Assembly: GCF_903642205.1 (NCBI RefSeq)
Contig: NZ_CAHJWH010000018.1
Span: forward strand, 1 to 33,113
DNA: 33,113 nt
Reading direction: 5' to 3'
Source: Caulobacter sp. S45
Lineage (GTDB): Bacteria; Pseudomonadota; Alphaproteobacteria; Caulobacterales; Caulobacteraceae
Under the pieces are notes generated by a model. The model worked only from the letters and a program-made list of their open reading frames with translations. It did not search any database and was not told the DNA's origin. Made by a program: the position numbers and the translations under genes. Below, piece by piece: positions 10,081 to 18,133 of the stretch (position 1 is the first letter of the stretch; each line of letters starts with the position of its first letter).

Positions 10081-11071
10081 GGATCAGCTCCATCTCGGTG
10101 GCGACCGCGCCGCCGAAGAAGACCGCGTTGACGTTCCAGGACAGCCAGACGAGGAACACCACCACCGCACCGATCGACCCGTAGGTCGCTCCGTAATTGG
10201 CGATTTTGCCTACATAAAAAGCGCAGAACCATGAAGCCAGGATCGATAGCCCCGTGGCCACGACTCCGCCCGTCACCGAGGCCCGCCATCTGACGTGATG
10301 GCTGGCCATGGCGTAGCGGTAGAGCAGCGTGAAACCGGCCACCAAGCCAACAGACTCCCAGGTCCACTCATTGTTCAGCCAGGACTGGCCAAGCAGTTCG
10401 AGTTTAAGAGTGGAGCCCAGCACCCGCACAGCGAGGAATATGCTTGACGAGGCGGCCAAGAGGGCGAAGGCCCCCACCGCCACCACCAGGGCCATCAAGT
10501 TGAACTGGACAAAGTTGCGCGGCCGGTCTTCTTCGTAGATAAAGGACAGGCCCGCCAGCAGCGCCTTGAAGCCTCTGTGGGCGGCGTACAGCCCAATGCT
10601 CAGCGCCACGATGCTCTGGACTGAAATGGCCGTGCGCGGCGCGCCCGCCAGTCGTCCCAATTCCGCCTGCACCAGGTCCTGCGCCTGCACGGGCATGAGG
10701 TTGACCAGCGCGGCGCCGAATCCCTCGACTTGGGAGGTGGGCGCCAGCAGACTGAACAGGCTGACCAGGATCGTCAGCGCGGGGAATACCGCCAGCAGGG
10801 CGAAGAACGACACGCCCCCCGTGTAGAGCATGCAGTCGCGGCCCCAGATGCGCAAAAACGAGCGTTGCACCAGCAACATGGCTCCCCGCATGAAGGTGAG
10901 CGTTTCCTCCGGCGATAGAGTGCGGACATGGGTCGCCGCGGCGCGTAGGGGTGCGCTTCGGGCTAGGATGTCGCCGCCGCCGGAGGGACGGCTCTGGAAC
11001 GGTTCAGTCGTCAAAAGTCGGGGTCGCCTGGGCCGATTTGCGCAGTGCTGGGCCGCACCGCTATGATCCAT
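10022..11071 (-). CDS. YihY/BrkB-family inner membrane protein
   Basis: Integral membrane protein of the YihY/virulence factor BrkB family (once misnamed ribonuclease BN). The family core begins near residue 60 (MRGAMLLVQRSFLRIWGRD). It has about six hydrophobic helices, including FFALLAVFPALTILVSLFSL, then FNLMALVVAVGAFALLA and the signature YGATYGSIGAVVVFLVWL, ending with a Pro/Arg-rich cytoplasmic tail. The role of the family is not settled. The ATG at 11071 gives 349 residues but lacks a ribosome binding site. The ATG at 10891 (289 residues), with GGAGGA about 13 bases upstream, is close to the usual family length and may be the real start. The 3' end overlaps the TusA gene by 59 bases. 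The gene is divergent from the PopA-like gene. Confidence 0.87.
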   Translation of the reverse strand: MDHSGAAQHCANRPRRPRLLTTEPFQSRPSGGGDILARSAPLRAAATHVRTLSPEETLTFMRGAMLLVQRSFLRIWGRDCMLYTGGVSFFALLAVFPALTILVSLFSLLAPTSQVEGFGAALVNLMPVQAQDLVQAELGRLAGAPRTAISVQSIVALSIGLYAAHRGFKALLAGLSFIYEEDRPRNFVQFNLMALVVAVGAFALLAASSSIFLAVRVLGSTLKLELLGQSWLNNEWTWESVGLVAGFTLLYRYAMASHHVRWRASVTGGVVATGLSILASWFCAFYVGKIANYGATYGSIGAVVVFLVWLSWNVNAVFFGGAVATEMELILTPGVHHGPRRPPKRPSAP

Positions 11072-11133
11072 AAACGGTTTAGGCGCCAGTTCGGGGCCAG
11101 TGTCGCGCAACGACGCGCAACAAGAGGTGATCG

Positions 11134-12456
11134 GTGTCGCACGGCGTTCGCGTGCTGATCGTGGCTCGCGACGAAGCGGTCGCCGAGCCGCTGAGCCGAG
11201 GGCTCGACGCTCTGGGATGGCGTACGGTAACCGCCCGCGGCGCTCACGCCGCCCAGATCGCTCTGGAGGACCTGCCCATCGAGGCGGCGATCGTCGTCAT
11301 CGACGGCCTGACCGAGGCGCGAGGCTTGGCTGACCGACTGCGGGCCGAGCGCGCCCCGCGGCCCTTTCCAGTGATAGGCGTGCGCGCGGGCGAGGCGGCG
11401 CTGGGCGAGCACGGCTTCGATCTTACCCTGTCCGCCGCCTGCCATCCTTCGCAGATTACGCTGCGCCTGGAGCAGCTGGTGCGTGCGGTGGCGGCTGAAG
11501 AGGAATTCGTCCTGCGCCAGCGGACCTTCGCCGAATATGGTGGCGGCCTGTCCGCGCCGGACGCAGACAGCTCGCCCTTCAGAGTGCTGACCGTGGGAGA
11601 GCCCGCGCCCAACTTCCTGGCACTCTCGCACTCCCTAAGGGCGCGCGGGGCGGAGGTCACCGCGGCCTTCACCGCCTACACCGCTTTCGACTACCTGCAC
11701 GAGCGCGCTTTTGACGCCGTGGCGCTGTGGGCCGGAGAGACCCAGGCGGAGGCGCTTTCGATCGCCGCGGGGATGCGGCGTAATTCTCGCCTCTACCACC
11801 TGCCCACCCTGCTCTACCTGCGCTCCCGCTCCGAGATCGATCCAGAGGCAGCCTACCGCCGTGGGCTCACGGACATCGCTACCGCCGAAACACCGCCGGA
11901 AGAGACCGCCCGCCGCATCGCCGCCCTGGCGCGCGGATACCGACGCGAACTCGCCATTCGGCAATCGCTGGAGCAGGCCCGGGGGATCGGTCTGACCGAT
12001 CCCAGCACGGGCCTGTTCACCCCGGAATTGTTCGCCGCCCACCTTGCGCGCCTGACCGAGTCAGTCCGCACCCGAGGACGGCCGCTATCGCTCGCCGTGC
12101 TGCGCATCGCCGACCGACCCGAGACGCTGCGCGCCCGCGCCGGCGGCTGGCTGGACCGCGCAATTCCGCAGATCGGCTCAATGGTCGGTCGCCTAGTCCG
12201 TGCGGAGGACACGGCCGGTCGGATCGCACCGGAAATCTTCGGCCTGGCCCTGCCGGGAGCGGGCTTCAAGGCGGCGCTGACCGCGGCGGAGCGGATCGCA
12301 GCGGTGATCGCCTGCACCGCTTTCCAGGCCGGTCAGGATCAGCGTCCCTTCACTGTCGACTTCGAGGTTGGCGCAGCGGAGCTGCACCCTGGCGAGAGCG
12401 CGGGCCGCGCCCTGGAACGGGCCGCTACGCAATCTTCGGCGCGGAAGGCGAGCTGA
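11134..12456 (+). CDS. popA: PopA-like c-di-GMP effector: two receiver domains plus degenerate GGDEF
   Basis: A protein of 440 residues with a receiver domain at about 5-120, a second receiver-like domain at about 148-260 and a GGDEF-type domain at about 288-430. The phosphoacceptor position of the first receiver is Asp57 (VVIDG). The second receiver lacks one, with Trp at that place (VALWAG). The GGDEF signature is replaced by APEIF (365-369), so cyclase activity is not expected. The inhibitory I-site RxxD (Arg356-Ala-Glu-Asp359) is kept exactly five residues before it. This layout matches Caulobacter PopA, which binds c-di-GMP through its I-site and helps bring CtrA to the cell pole for ClpXP degradation. 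The start is the GTG at 11134 with AGAGG upstream. Orthology to PopA is inferred from architecture; a degenerate PleD paralogue is the alternative. Confidence 0.72.
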   Translation: MSHGVRVLIVARDEAVAEPLSRGLDALGWRTVTARGAHAAQIALEDLPIEAAIVVIDGLTEARGLADRLRAERAPRPFPVIGVRAGEAALGEHGFDLTLSAACHPSQITLRLEQLVRAVAAEEEFVLRQRTFAEYGGGLSAPDADSSPFRVLTVGEPAPNFLALSHSLRARGAEVTAAFTAYTAFDYLHERAFDAVALWAGETQAEALSIAAGMRRNSRLYHLPTLLYLRSRSEIDPEAAYRRGLTDIATAETPPEETARRIAALARGYRRELAIRQSLEQARGIGLTDPSTGLFTPELFAAHLARLTESVRTRGRPLSLAVLRIADRPETLRARAGGWLDRAIPQIGSMVGRLVRAEDTAGRIAPEIFGLALPGAGFKAALTAAERIAAVIACTAFQAGQDQRPFTVDFEVGAAELHPGESAGRALERAATQSSARKAS

Positions 12457-12541
12457 GACGAAGATCTCGGCCCATCAACGAGTTGACCGCGCCGTTATGG
12501 CTCTCCACCCTGAATCGCCCGCGACTCTTTGGACCTCAGCC

Positions 12542-13219
12542 ATGCTCATCGTCCACCACCTGAACAACTCCCGCTCTCAGCGCGTGCTGTGGCTGCTGGA
12601 AGAGCTCGGCGTGCCCTACGAGGTGAAGCGCTATGAGCGCAACACGCAGACCATGCTCGCTCCCCCCGAGCTGAAGCATGTCCATCCGCTGGGCAAGAGC
12701 CCGGTGATCACCGATGACAAGGCGATCCTCGCCGAAACCGGCCTGATCTGCGAATACCTCTGCGACAGGTACGGCCAGGGCCGTCTGGCGCCGACCAAGA
12801 GCGTGGGCGTCGACAGTTCCGAACGGCTACGTTGGCTCTACTGGCTACACTATGCAGAGGGCTCAGCCATGCCGCCGCTGCTGCTGGGCCTGGTGTTCGG
12901 CGCAATGCCGCAGCGCGCCCCCGTCCTGATGCGGCCCCTGGTCAAGGCGATCGCCCAGCGGGCGCAGGATGGCTTCGTCAGACCGCAGATCAAGCTGCAC
13001 CTGGACTACTGGGAGGCCGAACTGGCGGAAAGCGGCTGGTTCGCCGGCGCGCAGTTCAGCGCCGCCGACGTGATGATGAGCTTCCCTGTCGAAGCCGCGG
13101 CTACCCGCGTCGGCGATGACCCCGACCGGACCAACCTGAAGGCGTTCCTGGAGCGCATCCATGCGCGGCCAGCCTACAAGCGGGCGCTTGAGCGGGGCGG
13201 CCCCTACGCCTACGCCTGA
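12542..13219 (+). CDS. Glutathione S-transferase family protein
   Basis: A protein of 225 residues with an N-terminal thioredoxin-like GST domain (1-80) and a helical C-terminal domain. Visible motifs are HLNNSRSQRVLWLLEELGVPYE, with Ser10 or Ser12 as candidate catalytic residues, the cis-proline Pro54 in GKSPVI and Glu65-Thr66 in the glutathione-binding AETG segment. The C-terminal part carries FSAADVMMSFPVEAA, the usual N-capping region. The family conjugates glutathione to electrophiles or reduces peroxides; the class cannot be fixed by eye. The ATG at 12542 begins the conserved fold; no strong ribosome binding site is seen. The aldo/keto reductase follows after 82 bases and may be co-transcribed. 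Confidence 0.9.
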   Translation: MLIVHHLNNSRSQRVLWLLEELGVPYEVKRYERNTQTMLAPPELKHVHPLGKSPVITDDKAILAETGLICEYLCDRYGQGRLAPTKSVGVDSSERLRWLYWLHYAEGSAMPPLLLGLVFGAMPQRAPVLMRPLVKAIAQRAQDGFVRPQIKLHLDYWEAELAESGWFAGAQFSAADVMMSFPVEAAATRVGDDPDRTNLKAFLERIHARPAYKRALERGGPYAYA

Positions 13220-13301
13220 GGGAACGACATGCGCAGACTGGGCGCCACGAGGGCGGCCCTGCTACAGGAGCGCCCTGCACCAGCCGAAGTCAGGAATGCT
13301 C

Positions 13302-14330
13302 ATGGACTATCGACGCCTCGGCGCCTCCGGCTTCACGGTCCCGGCGCTCAGCTTCGGCACCGGCACCTTCGGCGGCCGGGGTGAGTTCTTCCAGGCCTGG
13401 GGCTCCACGGACGTAGCCGAGGCGCGCCGGCTGGTGGACATCTGCGTGGACGCCGGCGTGGTGATGTTCGACACCGCCGACATCTACTCGGGCGGCGCCG
13501 CAGAGGAGATCCTGGGTGAGGCGCTGAAAGATCGGCCCCGCGACAGCGTGATCATCTCCACCAAAGCGAGCTTTCGCAACGGCGATGGCGCCAACGACGT
13601 CGGCTCTTCCCGCTACCATCTGATCCAGGCGGTCGAGAAGGCGCTCCGGCGGCTGAAGACCGATTACATCGACCTTTTCCAGCTGCACGGCTTCGATGCT
13701 CTGACGCCGGTGGAGGAGGTGCTGTCCACCCTCGATCAGCTCGTGCGGGATGGAAAGGTCCGCTACACTGGTGTGTCGAACTTCTCCGGATGGCACCTGA
13801 TGAAGTCCCTCGCTGCGGCGGAGCGCCATGGCTTCCCCCGCTATGTCGCCAACCAGACCTACTACTCGCTGGTGGGGCGAGACTACGAACACGAGCTGAT
13901 GCCCCTGAGCCTTGACCAGGGCCTGGGCGCGGTGGTCTGGAGCCCGCTGGGCTGGGGCCGGCTCACCGGCAAGATCCGTCGCGGCCAGCCGCTCCCTGCG
14001 CAAAGCCGCCTGCACAAGACCGCCAACATGGGGCCGCCGCTGGAGGACGACTACGTCTACAAGGTGGTCGACGCTCTGGAGGCGGTGGCCGCCGAGACGG
14101 ACAGGAGCGTGCCCCAGGTCGCGTTGAACTGGCTCCTGCAGCGCCCGACCGTGGCCTCGGTCATCATCGGCGCGCGCGACGAAGCGCAGCTGCGCCAGAA
14201 CCTGGGCGCCGTGGGTTGGACTCTGACGCCTGATCAGGTGAAGCGGTTGGACGAGGCCAGCGCCAAGCCCAAAGCCTACCCGTACTGGCACCAGCTCGGC
14301 TACACCGAGCGCAATCCCCTGCCCGTCTAG
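13302..14330 (+). CDS. Aldo/keto reductase
   Basis: NADPH-dependent oxidoreductase of the AKR superfamily, 342 residues. The catalytic tetrad is complete: Asp57 (FDTADIY), Tyr62, Lys88 (IISTKAS) and His129 (FQLHGFD). The cofactor-binding segments SPLGWGRLTGK and SVIIGARDEAQLRQNLGA are also present. The sequence resembles the YajO / potassium-channel beta-subunit branch. Two ATGs lie six bases apart (13296 and 13302). AGGA at 13292-13295 touches the first, so the second is the better spaced start. The 20-base gap to the next gene suggests co-transcription. Confidence 0.94.
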   Translation: MDYRRLGASGFTVPALSFGTGTFGGRGEFFQAWGSTDVAEARRLVDICVDAGVVMFDTADIYSGGAAEEILGEALKDRPRDSVIISTKASFRNGDGANDVGSSRYHLIQAVEKALRRLKTDYIDLFQLHGFDALTPVEEVLSTLDQLVRDGKVRYTGVSNFSGWHLMKSLAAAERHGFPRYVANQTYYSLVGRDYEHELMPLSLDQGLGAVVWSPLGWGRLTGKIRRGQPLPAQSRLHKTANMGPPLEDDYVYKVVDALEAVAAETDRSVPQVALNWLLQRPTVASVIIGARDEAQLRQNLGAVGWTLTPDQVKRLDEASAKPKAYPYWHQLGYTERNPLPV

Positions 14331-14350
14331 TCGGTCGAAGGAGACGCGCC

Positions 14351-14908
14351 ATATCCGCCCTGGATGCCCACGAGCAGCACGAGCGGGCCGAGCACGCCCA
14401 CCACGCCGCAGATCCGTTTATCACCCGCGTCTCCATCACCATCGCGCTTCTGGCGGTTGCCGCCGCCATCGTGGGCAGCCTGGAGACCGTGCAGAGCGCC
14501 ACCGCCATCAACGCCACCAGCCGCGCCGTGCTGGTCCAGGACAAGGCTACGGACGTCTGGAACGAGTACCAGGCCGACAGTTTGAAGAAGCACGTCTACG
14601 GCATCGCGGCCGACGCTCCCGGCCCCAACGCCGCCCGCTATCGCAAGGCCTCAGCCGATCAGGTTCAGGCCCAGAACATCCTGCGCGACAAGGCCACAGC
14701 CGGTGAACACGAACGCGATCAGCTGGTTGAGACGGCGGAAGCGGCGGAAAAGCGACATCACTGGCTTACCGCCGCCGCCGCCCTGCTGGAGATCGGCATC
14801 GGCGTCTCCTCAGTATCCATCATAACCAAGAACCGGCTGTTCTGGTTCGGCGCCCTTGCTCTAGGGCTGGGAGGCTTGGTCCTGTTCATCACCTGCTGGC
14901 TGGTCTGA
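14351..14908 (+). CDS. DUF4337 membrane protein with apparent ATA start codon
   Basis: About 185 residues resembling DUF4337. It has a His-rich cytoplasmic head, a first membrane helix at about 27-44 (VSITIALLAVAAAIVGSL), a charged helical region beginning with the family-like stretch ATDVWNEYQADSLKKHVYG, and two C-terminal helices ending LFITCWLV. No ATG, GTG or TTG exists in frame before the GTG at 14471, which would cut off the His-rich head and nearly all of helix 1. A strong AAGGAG at 14338-14343 sits 7 bases before ATA at 14351, exactly where an ATG would be expected. CTG at 14360 is a poorer choice. Either a rare AUA start, a point mutation or a sequence error explains this. The function of the family is unknown. 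Confidence 0.75.
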   Translation: MSALDAHEQHERAEHAHHAADPFITRVSITIALLAVAAAIVGSLETVQSATAINATSRAVLVQDKATDVWNEYQADSLKKHVYGIAADAPGPNAARYRKASADQVQAQNILRDKATAGEHERDQLVETAEAAEKRHHWLTAAAALLEIGIGVSSVSIITKNRLFWFGALALGLGGLVLFITCWLV

Positions 14909-15377
14909 CGCCCGCGGCCGACGCTGAGACAGGCTCCAGGACCACCGACGTCCTGAACACGGGGAAGATGCCCAGGGCGCGCGTCCAACCCTTCATGCGA
15001 ACGCGTCCATCGGCCTCGCGCCAGACGTTCACTCTCAGGTGGATCACGTTGGCTCCAGCCGACATGCGAAGGCGGTCGTAGCGGATCTGGAAGCCTTGCC
15101 GGGTGTCCCGGATCCGCATGCGTCCGCCCTGTGAGGCTTCCAGCCCCAGCATGGCGCCTCCACCGGTGCTGCTCAGAAGCCAGGACCGCACCATGGTTGC
15201 CCTATTGTTGTAGACGACCCGCTCATCGCACAACAGCGCGCTGTCCGTAGCCGAGCCTTCGCATTCGTAGAACACCGTGAAGGTGCGCAGACGTTCGCCG
15301 AACAGGCCGCGGACCTCGCCCCTTCCTTTCCAACGATCGGCGAAGAAGGACGCGGCTGTCTGCCCCTCGACGCTCAT
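14889..15377 (-). CDS. Conserved hypothetical protein, lipocalin-like (possibly DUF3833-related)
   Basis: A protein of 162 residues without a signal peptide. The pattern is a series of short beta strands: FFADRWKGRGEVRGLFGE, FTVFYECEG, CDERVVYNNRATMVRSWLLS, IRDTRQGFQIRYDRLRM, VNVWREADGRVRMKGW. This recalls small beta-barrel families such as DUF3833 in its first half, although the family's DDWMY segment is not seen. The start at 15377 has GAGG about 9 bases upstream. Its 3' end overlaps the DUF4337 gene by 20 bases, tail to tail. No function is assigned. Confidence 0.7.
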   Translation of the reverse strand: MSVEGQTAASFFADRWKGRGEVRGLFGERLRTFTVFYECEGSATDSALLCDERVVYNNRATMVRSWLLSSTGGGAMLGLEASQGGRMRIRDTRQGFQIRYDRLRMSAGANVIHLRVNVWREADGRVRMKGWTRALGIFPVFRTSVVLEPVSASAAGVRPASR

Positions 15378-15735
15378 CCCCGCCGCCTCACACGACCCTC
15401 AAGGGCATGCCGTGAAACTGCAGACGGTCCACCGGCTGCACGCTGACAAATTCTGCGGTCGCAGGGCTCATTCTGCGGTCGCAGGGCTCAAAGCGACGCC
15501 GTCGAGCTCGGAGCCGCTAGGACGGCCTCGCACGTTTCCGTCCGGGGAGACCTTCAGGCGAGGCTTGGTCATTCCGCAAGGCTGGACCATGCCGATGGCG
15601 CAAAGAAGGTCTTGCGACCAGCCCGTGGAACGTCGCGGGAACATCGGTTCTTGAAGCTCCGGATGACGTCCCGGCGGCCCTTGTCTTTGTCCCCGGGCTG
15701 AAGCTAGAGTCACCGTCGCCTCCTGGAGTGACCCC
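15378..15735. other. Intergenic region with a tandem duplication, no gene called
   Basis: A stretch of 358 bases between two divergent genes. It holds a perfect 20-base tandem duplication (15450-15489) and must contain the promoters of both neighbours. GGAG 8 bases before 15736 is the ribosome binding site of the ferritin-like gene. Two short overlapping minus-strand frames extend into the ferritin-like gene and show no recognisable protein, so they are not called. Confidence 0.4.
15450..15489 (+). repeat. 20-bp perfect tandem duplication
   Basis: The 20-base unit ATTCTGCGGTCGCAGGGCTC occurs twice head to tail at 15450-15469 and 15470-15489 with no mismatch. Each unit contains CTGCGGTCGCAG, a short near-palindrome (CTGCG..CGCAG) that could be a dyad protein site or could simply promote slippage. 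Confidence 0.9.
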
Positions 15736-16653
15736 ATGAAGCCCGAATTTCCAGGCCAGTTCGCCGACGGCCCCGAACGCCCGGCCATCCCGCCCTACCC
15801 TGCAAAGATCAAGCTCGGCAGCGAGGCGCATAAGGCGCTGTTCTGCACGACCCTGCTGGACACCTTCAACCCTTACAAGCCCGCGGTGATCGACTGGCCG
15901 GAGCTAGAGCCCGAGGCGCTGGCGCGTGTCACCGGCCTCCCGGTGTGGGACATTGCGGTGCAGACGGAGAACCGGGCGAGCCTGCGGGTGAGGGCTTACG
16001 CCGAGCTGGTGTGCGACCCTCTGTTGCGCCGGGCGGTGGAGCTGAACGGCTTCGAGGAGGCTCGCCATCGTCATGTTCTATCCAACCTCGTCCAGGCCTA
16101 CGGCATCGCATTGAAGCCCGAGGAGGACGTCAAGCCTCCTCGCGACATCGAGTGGGCCTTCATGGTCACCGGCTTCTCGGAATGCATCGACAGCTTCTTC
16201 GCCTTCGGTCTGTTTGAGGCGGCTCGACGCTCCGGCTACTTCCCGCCCGAACTCGTCGAAACCTTCGAGCCGGTTGTTCATGAAGAGGCCCGCCACATAC
16301 TGTTCTTCGTCAACTGGGTCGCCTGGATGCGGCGCAACATGCCGCTATGGCGCCGGCCCTGGTTCGAGCTGAAGGTGATGGCGGTCTGGATATTCCTGGC
16401 CTGGGAGCGCATGGGCTTGGCCAAGGACGTGGGCACGGCGGAGGAAGCCAACTTCACCGTATCGGGCGGGGAGGCGGTGGCCGACATCGACGTGCCGGGC
16501 CTGATGGACCTGTGCCTGGCCGAGAACGACCGCCGTCTGGCCCCCTACGATCCGCGCCTGATCCGCCCGACCTTCTTCCCGCGCCTGGTCCGTTTCGCAA
16601 GGCGGTTCTTGGGCAAGTCGCGGGCCCAGAAAGACGCCATGGCTGCGGCCTAG
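15736..16653 (+). CDS. Ferritin-like diiron-type protein of unknown function
   Basis: A soluble protein of 305 residues with two copies of an EExRH motif: Glu107-Glu108-Ala-Arg-His111 (NGFEEARHRH) and Glu183-Glu184-Ala-Arg-His187 (HEEARHILFF). Helices bearing Glu149 and Glu161 lie between them (SECIDSFFAFGLFE). Two ExxH motifs plus two extra glutamates is the pattern of four-helix ferritin-like proteins that bind two irons, so a diiron oxygenase, oxidase or peroxidase role is plausible. The exact reaction is unknown. The ATG at 15736 has GGAG 8 bases upstream. The Pro-rich head and the basic tail (RLVRFARRFLGKSRAQK) are outside the fold. It converges on the TDT transporter gene. Confidence 0.8.
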   Translation: MKPEFPGQFADGPERPAIPPYPAKIKLGSEAHKALFCTTLLDTFNPYKPAVIDWPELEPEALARVTGLPVWDIAVQTENRASLRVRAYAELVCDPLLRRAVELNGFEEARHRHVLSNLVQAYGIALKPEEDVKPPRDIEWAFMVTGFSECIDSFFAFGLFEAARRSGYFPPELVETFEPVVHEEARHILFFVNWVAWMRRNMPLWRRPWFELKVMAVWIFLAWERMGLAKDVGTAEEANFTVSGGEAVADIDVPGLMDLCLAENDRRLAPYDPRLIRPTFFPRLVRFARRFLGKSRAQKDAMAAA

Positions 16654-16776
16654 GCAGCTTCGGCGCCAGGATTTCACGCGCATAGTCGCGGGGATCTGAC
16701 CGGTTCTAGCCGGCTCTTCCTCCATCCATGCACCGCGGAGAGCGCCCAAAAACCTGCTTTATGTCCGACCCTCAGG

Positions 16777-17931
16777 CTAGTTGGTGCTTGCGATGCAGGG
16801 CGACACGAAGAGATGGCCTCTCCACCCGCCGTGGAGGGTTCGGGCCATGACCACCGCCCACATGGCGGCCAGGGCCGCTGCGAGCACGGCGCCGACCGCG
16901 GTGAAGACGGCGAGGTGAAGCGTCGTCCCTAGCCGCAGGGTCGCCACGGTGTAGACGCCCAGTGGGAAGGTGTAGCCCCACCAGCCCAGGTTGAAAGGGA
17001 TGCCCGCCCGGAAGTAGCGGATGGTGATGAGCATGGCGAGGAACAGCCACCACAAGCCGAAGCCCCACAGCAGCACGCCGGCGATGACACCCATCCCCTG
17101 GGCGATCATACCCACGCCGGACAGGTCGTGCGCGGCGAAGATCGGCAGGGCGTCCGCCCCGAGCACCATCATGCCGAGCGCGCCTGTGCCTATGGGACCC
17201 AGCGCCAGCCAGCTCGACGCCGCCACGCTTGCGGGCGGGAGCTTGTGCAGCGCCATGCGCAGGATGAGCAGGGTCAGGATGCCGAACGCCACCGGGACGG
17301 AGTAGGCCCACAGCGCATAGCTGGTCGTCAGGACGATGAACTGCGTCGCCGGATCGCTCAGGTGCGGGGCAAGGAGCCCGCCGCTCACCGCAGCGACTTC
17401 CGCCGCCACCACCGGCAGCAGCCACACCGCCGTCATCTCGTCGATGCTGTGCTGCTGGCGGGTGAACATAAGGTAGGGGATGCCGACGCCGCAAGCCACC
17501 GACATCGCCACGTCCAGCCACCAGAACGTCTCCACCACCGGTACGACGGCGCCCCCAAACCTCGGCAGTGCGAACGCGAGTGCGCCGTTGAGGAGCGTGG
17601 CCAGCCCCATCGGGATCGTGCCGATGAACATCGAGACCACGCTGTGGCCGAAGATGCGCCGGGCCTCATGGCCGAACAGCACCCATCGCGCGCCGTAGAG
17701 CCCCGAGAAGAGCAGGAAGAGCGCCACGTCGAACCACCACAGACCCTCGCCCAGAGGGCGGAGAGTGGCGCCGACCCTGGGGAGCTGGGGCAGGATGAGC
17801 GCCAGCACGCCCGTCCCCATGGTCGCCGCAAACCAGTTCGGCGTGAACTGCCGGACCATCTCCAGCGGACGGTCGAGCCGCGACAGCGGCCTGAGGCCGC
17901 TCATCACCTCGCTGACGTGATCCATGCTCAT
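16777..17931 (-). CDS. TDT-family transporter (TehA/SLAC1-like anion channel superfamily)
   Basis: An integral membrane protein of 384 residues with about ten hydrophobic helices. It begins with the family motif FTPNWFAATMGTGVLALIL and contains GLWWFDVALFLLF, FWWLDVAMSVACG and the late signature NLGWWGYTFPLGVYTVATL. The tellurite-resistance/dicarboxylate transporter family includes TehA, yeast sulfite exporter Ssu1, malate carrier Mae1 and plant SLAC1; the substrate here cannot be predicted. ATGs at 17931 and 17925 are both possible and neither has a clear ribosome binding site. The 202 bases upstream, before the large TPR gene's stop at 18134, hold no gene I can support. Confidence 0.9.
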   Translation of the reverse strand: MSMDHVSEVMSGLRPLSRLDRPLEMVRQFTPNWFAATMGTGVLALILPQLPRVGATLRPLGEGLWWFDVALFLLFSGLYGARWVLFGHEARRIFGHSVVSMFIGTIPMGLATLLNGALAFALPRFGGAVVPVVETFWWLDVAMSVACGVGIPYLMFTRQQHSIDEMTAVWLLPVVAAEVAAVSGGLLAPHLSDPATQFIVLTTSYALWAYSVPVAFGILTLLILRMALHKLPPASVAASSWLALGPIGTGALGMMVLGADALPIFAAHDLSGVGMIAQGMGVIAGVLLWGFGLWWLFLAMLITIRYFRAGIPFNLGWWGYTFPLGVYTVATLRLGTTLHLAVFTAVGAVLAAALAAMWAVVMARTLHGGWRGHLFVSPCIASTN

Positions 17932-18133
17932 CGGCGGACTAGGACAAGATCATCGGTAGCGCTCCGCATCGACAAGCTCGTGCACATGCCTGATCCCGCC
18001 ATCGCATGGCGGCGCTTCAGTGTCTTCGCCGCATTCCAGGGTGACAGAGTTTGGCCCTGGCGGTCCAGCGGCTTGGGCCTTCCGGTCAGCCAGGCCCGCT
18101 TACGCGCCTGCGCTGCAGCGGAAGCCGACGTCC

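Noticed and set aside
11134-12456. An active diguanylate cyclase.
   Set aside because: The GGDEF signature is replaced by APEIF, lacking the residues needed for GTP and metal binding.
15468-15831. Two overlapping minus-strand frames of about 105 codons.
   Set aside because: They overlap the 5' end of the ferritin-like gene and the tandem repeat, have no good ribosome binding site and resemble no family.
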